Assembly: GCA_045632625.1 (NCBI GenBank)
Contig: JAZQWZ010000068.1
Location: 1 to 24,647 of the forward strand
Direction: 5' to 3'
Length of the DNA: 24,647 nucleotides
Source: Scatosoma sp045632625
Lineage (GTDB): Bacteria > Bacillota > Clostridia > Christensenellales > Borkfalkiaceae
Part shown: positions 19,175 to 24,647 of the stretch, in pieces
Numbering within the stretch: position 1 is the stretch's first letter
Layout of the letters: each line of letters starts with the position of its first letter
The notes under the pieces: model-generated
Seen by the model: only the letters and a program-made list of their open reading frames with translations
Told to the model about the DNA's origin: nothing
The model's database searches: none
Translations under genes and position numbers: made by a program

Positions 19175-20188
19175 ATGCAAGAAAAAATTAATGCGTTGCG
19201 CGAACAAGTGCTTTCCGCAATGCAACAAACGCAAACGAGCAGGGCTTTGTATGAACTCAAAGTGCAATTTCAAACGGAGCTGAAAGGCATTATGAGTGGT
19301 ATGAAGGATTTGGCAAAGGAAGATAGACCTGCTTTCGGTAAACTCGTCAACGAACTCAAACAAAGCGTGGAAGCGGAGTTTGAAGCGCGCGGCGAGGTGG
19401 TGCGTGAAATGGAAATGCGCCAAAAATACGAAGCGGAACGCGTGGATATTACCATGCCCGGCAAAAGCTACAAGGCGGGCGCGTTGCACCCCATTACACT
19501 TGTCAAAAATCAGTTGATTGATATTTTTGCGGGTATGGGCTTTACTGTGTTTGAAGGGCCGGAAATAGAAACGGATTATTATAACTTTACCGCGCTCAAT
19601 ACACCTAAGGATCACCCTGCGCGCGATATGCAGGATACGTTCTACTTGGCGGAAAACTTGCTTCTTCGTACGCAAACGTCGGCAGGGCAAATCCGCGTTA
19701 TGGAAAAGGACAATCCGCCTATTAAAATTTTGTCACCAGGCAGAGTGTTCCGTTCGGACGACGACGCTACGCACTCGCCTATGTTCCACCAAATGGAAGG
19801 GCTTGTCGTAGACAAGGGGATTACGCTTTGTGATTTGCAAGGTATGCTGCAAGAGTTTGCAAAGCGCATGTTCACGGAAACGACAAAGGTGCGTTTACGC
19901 CCGTCCTATTTCCCGTTCACGGAACCGAGCGTGGAAGTGGATTTAAGCTGTTCGGAATGCGGCGGTAAGGGTTGCCGACTTTGCAAAGGCACGGGTTGGA
20001 TTGAAGTGCTTGGCGCAGGTATGGTAAATAGACACGTGCTGGAAAATTGCGGCGTAGATCCCGACAAGTACACGGGTTTTGCGTTCGGTATGGGTATCGA
20101 ACGTATCGCCATGCTCAAATATGGTATCAATAATATCAAAACACTGTTTGAAAACGACGTGCGTTTCATCACACAGTTTGAAGAATAA
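19175..20188 (+). CDS. pheS: Phenylalanyl-tRNA synthetase alpha subunit
   Basis: This is the catalytic class II subunit of the alpha2-beta2 enzyme that charges tRNA-Phe. The 337 residues show an N-terminal coiled coil (about 1-85) that contacts tRNA, HPITLVKNQLIDIF, EGPEIETDYYNF, HPARDMQDTFYL (motif 1/2 region), GRVFRSDDDATHSPMFHQ (motif 2), FPFTEPSVEVD, a Cys-rich CGGKGCRLCKGTGWIEVLG insertion and the motif 3 GFAFGMGIERIAML. AAGGAG (19157-19163 region) precedes ATG 19175. pheT follows after 18 bases. Expression is gated by the T-box directly upstream. Confidence 0.98.
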   Translation: MQEKINALREQVLSAMQQTQTSRALYELKVQFQTELKGIMSGMKDLAKEDRPAFGKLVNELKQSVEAEFEARGEVVREMEMRQKYEAERVDITMPGKSYKAGALHPITLVKNQLIDIFAGMGFTVFEGPEIETDYYNFTALNTPKDHPARDMQDTFYLAENLLLRTQTSAGQIRVMEKDNPPIKILSPGRVFRSDDDATHSPMFHQMEGLVVDKGITLCDLQGMLQEFAKRMFTETTKVRLRPSYFPFTEPSVEVDLSCSECGGKGCRLCKGTGWIEVLGAGMVNRHVLENCGVDPDKYTGFAFGMGIERIAMLKYGINNIKTLFENDVRFITQFEE

Positions 20189-20206
20189 GGCTAGGAGGAG
20201 AAAAAA

Positions 20207-22684
20207 ATGAAAGCACCTTTCAGTTGGTTAAAAGATTACGTAGATATTGACGTTTCCGCGCAAGAGCTTGCGGAAAAACTCTTCTCCTGCGGTTTTGAGG
20301 TGGAAGAGCTTATCTATCTCGGCGAAAAAATCAATCGCGTTGTGGTTGGGGAAGTGAAAGCATTGACGCCGCACCCCGACAGCGACCATATGCAAATTTG
20401 CGTGGTGGATTGCGGGGAAGAATACGGCAGAGAACTGCAAATCGTAACGGGCGCTCCCAACGTATACGTGGGCATGAAAACGCCCTGCGCGTTGGACGGA
20501 TCGACGGTGGTGGAAAGCAATCCTGCTATGCTTGAAAAGAACCCCGACGGTATTAAAAAAATTAAAAAAGGTAAGCTGCGCGGCGTGGAATCTTTCGGTA
20601 TGCTTTGTTCGGGTGAAGAGCTTGGTATTAACGATGATTACTATCCCGGCGCGGAAGTGAACGGGTTGTTGGATTTGCAAAAGGACGCACCCGTGGGCGA
20701 GGATATCAAGAAAATCGTTGGCTTGGACGACTGGATTTTTGATATTTCCGTAACGGCAAACCGCCCTGATTGTCAATGCATTTTGGGTATGGCGCGCGAA
20801 GTGGCGGCGGTTTTGAATAAACCGTTAAAGCACCCTGAAATTTCGTTCACGGCAAACCAAACGCAAGCGGAAGATGTAAGCGTGGAAGTGCTTGCGCCCG
20901 ACCTTTGCCCCCGCTACGTAGGGCACTTTGTGGAAAACGTACAAGGCGGCGTTTCGCCCGCTTGGATGCGTAAGCGTTTGGCGCTTTCGGGCATTCGTTC
21001 CCTTTCGCCTATTGTCGATATTACGAACTTCGTGCTTTTGGAAATGGGGCAACCGATGCATGCGTTTGACGCGGATGAGCTTGCACAAAGAAAAATTGTG
21101 GTACGCCGCGCGGAAAACGGTGAAAAAATCGTGACGCTTGACGAAAAGCAATTCACGCTCACGCAAGATAATTTGGTGATTTGCGACGGTGAAAAGCCCG
21201 TGGCGCTTGCAGGGATTATGGGCGGTTTGAACAGCGGTATTAAAGATACGACGAAAAACGTGTACTTTGAATCGGCAAAATTTGCGCGCGACAACGTACG
21301 CAAAACGTCGCGTGCGCTTGGGCAATCGTCCGATTCTTCGTCCCGCTTTGAAAAGGGCGTAGACGCATACACAAACGCGTTGGGTATGGCGCGTGCGTTG
21401 CACTTAATTGAAGAGCTTGGTTGCGGGACGGTAACTACGCTTTGCAAAGACGTTTGCGCGGCGGATTTAACACCCAGAACGATGTCGGCAAGCGTGGAAA
21501 AAATCAATGCGCTTTTGGGTATCAAAGTGCCCGACGAAGAAATTTTACGCATTTTGGGCAATTTGAACTTTAAGCCTGTAATTGAAAAGGAATACACGAA
21601 AAAGCCGTTCTTGAAATGCAACTGCGAACAAAGCGTTTTGACGGTGGAAATTCCTGGTTATCGCGATGATATCGACGGGTATCCCGATTTGGCGGAAGAA
21701 ATTATCCGTATGTATGGGTATGAACATATTACGCCTACGTTCTTGCAAAAGGCAAGTGTGACGGGCGGCGGCTTAACGGAAGAACAAAAACGTGAATTGC
21801 ATCTTAAAAACGTGCTCCGTATTCAAGGTTTCTCGGAAGCGTATAACTACTCGTTCTATTCGCCCAAAGATTTGGATTTAATCAAGCTGCCCGAAAACGA
21901 CGCCCTCAGAAATGCGGTGAAAATTTTAAACCCGATCAGCGAAGAATTGTCGATTATGCGCACTTGCCTGGCGCCGTCTATGTTGCAAAACGCGGTGCGT
22001 AACGTACGCCGCGGCAACGACGAAGGCAGACTTTTTGAAGTGGCGAACGTGTACTATCCCAAGCAAGATAAAAACGAACAGCCCACGGAAGAAAAGCATC
22101 TTGTGCTTGGCATTTGGGGCGGCAACAACGATTTCTTTGATATGAAAGGCGCCGTGGAGCGTTTGGCGGACGCGTTCCATCTTAATTTTAAATATGAAAG
22201 AGCGGAAGTTTCCTACTTGCATCCCGGCGTTTCAGCGCGTGTGTTGGTGGGGGATACGTGTGTGGGTTCGTTCGGTGAACTCGACCCTGCTATCGCCCTT
22301 TCGCTTGGTTTGGATAAAAAAGTGTACCTCGGCGAATTGAATTTGGCGGCGCTTGCTTGCGTTATGGACGACGCGATTTGTTATAAGAATTTGCCTAAGT
22401 TTCCTGCGGTGGATAGAGACCTTGCGCTGATTGCGGACGAAGCGCTTACCTGTGAACAAGTACAAGACGTGTTGATGCATTCTTGCAAGTACGTGACAAA
22501 AGCGGTGTTGTTCGACGTATATCGCGGTGGTCAAGTGCCCGAAGGGAAAAAGAGTATGGCGTTCAAGTTGACCTTCACGCCCGATGCGAGCGTGGAAAAA
22601 GCGTTCACGCCTGAAAATTTGGACGGGTACGTGAAGAAGATTTTGAACAATTTGAAGTTTAAGCTTGGCGTAGAACTTAGATAA
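20207..22684 (+). CDS. pheT: Phenylalanyl-tRNA synthetase beta subunit
   Basis: The 825 residues match full-length bacterial PheT. It has an N-terminal tRNA-binding OB fold (about 40-150; HPDSDHMQICVVDCG), the B3/4 editing domain that hydrolyses Tyr-tRNA-Phe (about 205-400; MGQPMHAFDADEL, AGIMGGLNSGI, SRFEKGVD), the B5 DNA-binding-like domain, an inactive synthetase core (about 480-690; IPGYRDDIDGYPDLAEEI, NPISEELSIMRT) and the C-terminal ferredoxin-fold anticodon-binding domain (about 730-825; KFPAVDRDLALI). The ribosome site AGGAGGAG (20193-20200) is very strong. truB starts 20 bases after the stop. Confidence 0.98.
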   Translation: MKAPFSWLKDYVDIDVSAQELAEKLFSCGFEVEELIYLGEKINRVVVGEVKALTPHPDSDHMQICVVDCGEEYGRELQIVTGAPNVYVGMKTPCALDGSTVVESNPAMLEKNPDGIKKIKKGKLRGVESFGMLCSGEELGINDDYYPGAEVNGLLDLQKDAPVGEDIKKIVGLDDWIFDISVTANRPDCQCILGMAREVAAVLNKPLKHPEISFTANQTQAEDVSVEVLAPDLCPRYVGHFVENVQGGVSPAWMRKRLALSGIRSLSPIVDITNFVLLEMGQPMHAFDADELAQRKIVVRRAENGEKIVTLDEKQFTLTQDNLVICDGEKPVALAGIMGGLNSGIKDTTKNVYFESAKFARDNVRKTSRALGQSSDSSSRFEKGVDAYTNALGMARALHLIEELGCGTVTTLCKDVCAADLTPRTMSASVEKINALLGIKVPDEEILRILGNLNFKPVIEKEYTKKPFLKCNCEQSVLTVEIPGYRDDIDGYPDLAEEIIRMYGYEHITPTFLQKASVTGGGLTEEQKRELHLKNVLRIQGFSEAYNYSFYSPKDLDLIKLPENDALRNAVKILNPISEELSIMRTCLAPSMLQNAVRNVRRGNDEGRLFEVANVYYPKQDKNEQPTEEKHLVLGIWGGNNDFFDMKGAVERLADAFHLNFKYERAEVSYLHPGVSARVLVGDTCVGSFGELDPAIALSLGLDKKVYLGELNLAALACVMDDAICYKNLPKFPAVDRDLALIADEALTCEQVQDVLMHSCKYVTKAVLFDVYRGGQVPEGKKSMAFKLTFTPDASVEKAFTPENLDGYVKKILNNLKFKLGVELR

Positions 22685-22704
22685 AAAATAAGCGGAGCGT
22701 GCGC

Positions 22705-23586
22705 ATGAAGAGAACGGAAAAGATACAATCGTTTGGATTTTTTAACGTAGAAAAACCCTCGGGGATTACCTCGGGGGCGGTTGTCAATAAATGCAAATGG
22801 TTGACCGGTGTTCCGTGCGGACATATGGGCACGCTGGACCCCCTTGCAAGCGGTGTGTTGCCCGTGGGGATCGGCAATGCTACACGGCTTTTTGATTACT
22901 TTTTACAAAAGGAAAAAATCTACGTTGCGGAGTTTACCTTTGGCGTAACGTCGGATACGCTCGATAGCACGGGCGAGCTTGTTTTCGGCGGGGAAATTCC
23001 TACGCCGGAAAATGTGCAATCGGTACTTCCTAATTTGATAGGCGACGTAATGCAAATACCGCCCAAATATAGTGCAAAAAACGTCAACGGAAAACGCGGA
23101 TACGAGTTGGCTCGCGCAGGGGTGGAATTTGAGCTTACCCCCAAGCAGGTACGCATTGAAAGCATTGATTGCTTAGGAAAAGCGGATAATCCCAACGCGT
23201 ATTTGTTTCGTATCAAGTGCGGCGGCGGCACGTATATCCGTTCGATTGCGCGCGATATGGCTTCGCTTCTTGGTACGCAGGCGGTGATGAGCAGTTTGCG
23301 CCGTGAACAAAGCGGTATTTTCACTTTGGAAAATGCAATTCCGTATGCGCTCTTGGAGCAGGATTTGCCTGTTTCGGAGTTGGAAAAATACGTAATCAAA
23401 ACGGAGAGTGTGTTACCGTATCCTACGCTGACGCTGACGGAAAAACAAGAGCATAGTTTTTATAACGGCGCGCCTACGCGTGTAGACGAGCAAGACGGTT
23501 TGTATAAAATTTATAACAAGGATGGTTTTTACGGAATTGCGCAGGTTTTGGGCGGGAACGTAAAAATTAAGACGAAATTATGTTAA
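22705..23586 (+). CDS. truB: tRNA pseudouridine-55 synthase
   Basis: TruB makes pseudouridine 55 in the T-loop of tRNAs. I chose ATG 22705 (293 residues), 7 bases after GGAG (22694-22697); an in-frame GTG at 22699 is too close to that site. Signatures are FFNVEKPSGITS, the catalytic Asp in GHMGTLDPLASGVLP, TFGVTSDTLDSTGE, IPPKYSAKNVNGKRGYELAR, CGGGTYIRSIARDM and SSLRREQSGIF. In many Bacillota it follows rbfA; here it follows pheT, so it is probably under T-box control. The ribF start overlaps its end by 7 bases. Confidence 0.97.
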   Translation: MKRTEKIQSFGFFNVEKPSGITSGAVVNKCKWLTGVPCGHMGTLDPLASGVLPVGIGNATRLFDYFLQKEKIYVAEFTFGVTSDTLDSTGELVFGGEIPTPENVQSVLPNLIGDVMQIPPKYSAKNVNGKRGYELARAGVEFELTPKQVRIESIDCLGKADNPNAYLFRIKCGGGTYIRSIARDMASLLGTQAVMSSLRREQSGIFTLENAIPYALLEQDLPVSELEKYVIKTESVLPYPTLTLTEKQEHSFYNGAPTRVDEQDGLYKIYNKDGFYGIAQVLGGNVKIKTKLC

Positions 23587-24449
23587 GAACGGTGCGTTTA
23601 ACGGATAAATGGTCGAAAAACGACGGGTGCGTAATGTTGCTCGGCGGGTTTGACGGTTTGCATTTGGGGCATAAAAAGCTTGTACAGCGCGCCAAAACGT
23701 TTGGCTTGCCGATAGGGATTATGAGTATTACGGGCGGCAAGGGCGAACGTAATTTGTTTACGGAAAAAGAAAGGGAGTATATCTTCCGCACGAATGGCAT
23801 TGATTTTTTGTTTGTATTGCCGTTTGCGGAAATTAAGGATATGTCGCCTTTGGAATTTGTGGGGCTTTTGCAAGCACAATTTCATGTGCAAGCGTTTGTT
23901 TGCGGGGATGATTTTCGGTTTGGTAAACAGGCAAAGGGAACGCCTGAAACACTCAAAGATGCCACACAGGTATGCGTTGAAGTGGAAAAATTGTTAAAAA
24001 TCGACGGGGAGAAAGCCAGCGCAACGCTTGTGAAAACGGCACTTAAAAGCGGCGAAGTGGAAAAAGCGAGCCACATTTTAGGTGAAAGTTTTTTCCTGGT
24101 TAGCGAAGTGAAGAAAGGTAGAAGCGTGGGCAAAACGCTGGGCTTTCCTACGGCGAACGTTGCCTATCCAAATGAAAAATTTGCCGTAAAACAAGGCGTT
24201 TACCAAACGGAAGTTTGGGTGGACGGCAAGCGCTATAACGGTATCACCAACTACGGCTCTCGGCCGACTTTTGATAACGAAGAAGTGTTGACGGAAACGT
24301 ATTTAGACGGTTTTGACGGTGACTTGTACGGAAAAACGATAGAAATTCGCTTTGTGCGTTTTATGCGCGACGTGCAAAAATTTTCGTCTGGGCAGGAACT
24401 GAAAGCGCAATTACAAAAGGATATAAACGAGGTGCGTACAAATGATTAA
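23580..24449 (+). CDS. ribF: Bifunctional riboflavin kinase/FAD synthetase
   Basis: The 289-residue protein makes FMN and then FAD. The N-terminal nucleotidyltransferase domain (about 1-155) has GGFDGLHLGHKKL (usually GNFDGVHLGH; Gly here in place of Asn) and CGDDFRFG. The C-terminal flavokinase domain (about 160-289) has KGRSVGKTLGFPTANV, GVYQTEV, NGITNYGSRPTF and ETYLDGFDGDLYG. The start overlaps truB, as is usual for the truB-ribF pair, and its end overlaps the next gene by 8 bases, so three genes are translationally linked. Confidence 0.96.
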   Translation: MLRTVRLTDKWSKNDGCVMLLGGFDGLHLGHKKLVQRAKTFGLPIGIMSITGGKGERNLFTEKEREYIFRTNGIDFLFVLPFAEIKDMSPLEFVGLLQAQFHVQAFVCGDDFRFGKQAKGTPETLKDATQVCVEVEKLLKIDGEKASATLVKTALKSGEVEKASHILGESFFLVSEVKKGRSVGKTLGFPTANVAYPNEKFAVKQGVYQTEVWVDGKRYNGITNYGSRPTFDNEEVLTETYLDGFDGDLYGKTIEIRFVRFMRDVQKFSSGQELKAQLQKDINEVRTND

Positions 24450-24647
24450 ATTTGGACCAAGCGGAAACAGCGAAAGCTTTTACGCGGCTGGGTATGAGCA
24501 TACCGAACAAGCGGCAAAATACGTAAAGGATTTGGGACTTGATTGCTTTGAATATTCTTTCGGGCGCGGTGTGCGTATGTCGGAAAGCAAGGCAATTTCT
24601 ATCGGCGAAGCGTTTGCGGAGCAAGGGGTTGAGCTTTCCGTGCATGC
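24442..24647 (+). CDS. Endonuclease IV-like TIM-barrel protein (5' part, cut by window end)
   Basis: Only 68 codons are present, from ATG 24442, which overlaps the ribF stop by 8 bases and lies about 8 bases after GAGGTG. The N terminus reads IKFGPSGNSESFYAAGY, then DCFEYSFGRGVRMSE and GVELSVHA, the beta1 to beta3 pattern of AP endonuclease family 2 (Nfo-like) barrels; the His in the last motif is a metal ligand in that family. Such enzymes cut DNA at abasic sites, but related barrels include sugar isomerases, so without the rest of the zinc ligands the assignment is tentative. Confidence 0.75.
   Translation, partial: MIKFGPSGNSESFYAAGYEHTEQAAKYVKDLGLDCFEYSFGRGVRMSESKAISIGEAFAEQGVELSVH

Overview
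The window looks like chromosomal DNA of a low-to-mid GC member of the Bacillota, most likely an uncultivated member of the Clostridia. The support is a phenylalanine T-box ahead of pheS-pheT, an mcsA-mcsB-clpC arginine-phosphorylation module, an archaeal/eukaryal-type (ProS type 3) prolyl-tRNA synthetase with a zinc tail, strong AGGAGG-type ribosome sites and classical TTGACA/TATAAT promoters. I see no phage, insertion sequence, CRISPR array, rRNA or tRNA. The species assignment is inference.

Layout. (1) 27-3622: a 695-residue membrane protein with a lysine-rich tail and a terminal zinc ribbon, then proS, closed by a strong terminator (3638-3670). (2) 3759-14617: a very tight run of eleven plus-strand genes. 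It opens with an HTH protein carrying about four membrane helices, in the place where ctsR sits in well-studied Bacillota, followed by mcsA, mcsB, clpC, then aroC, aroB, aroA, aroE, aroQ, aroK and a short-chain dehydrogenase. Steps 2 to 7 of the shikimate pathway are complete; DAHP synthase is absent. The only terminator I find for this run lies inside the convergent downstream gene (14665-14701). (3) 14619-18032: small genes of unknown function, a cysteine desulfurase-like PLP enzyme divergent from a DUF3343 (putative S/Se carrier) gene, nth (endonuclease III), and two small helical proteins, ending in a terminator (18049-18088). (4) 18099-18825: mscL with its own promoter. (5) 18836-24647: a Phe T-box followed by pheS, pheT, truB, ribF and the start of an endonuclease IV-like gene cut by the window end.

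How it works together. The McsA/McsB/ClpC set marks and unfolds proteins for ClpP. The aro set makes chorismate for phenylalanine, tyrosine and tryptophan, and the T-box couples phenylalanyl-tRNA synthetase expression to uncharged tRNA-Phe. The most unusual points are: a membrane-tethered HTH protein in place of CtsR, apparently read from a leaderless mRNA; apparent co-transcription of the protein-quality module with the shikimate pathway; an intrinsic terminator embedded in the coding sequence of a convergent gene; and a terminator-like hairpin that contains the ribosome site of the gene after nth. None of these is proven without transcript data.
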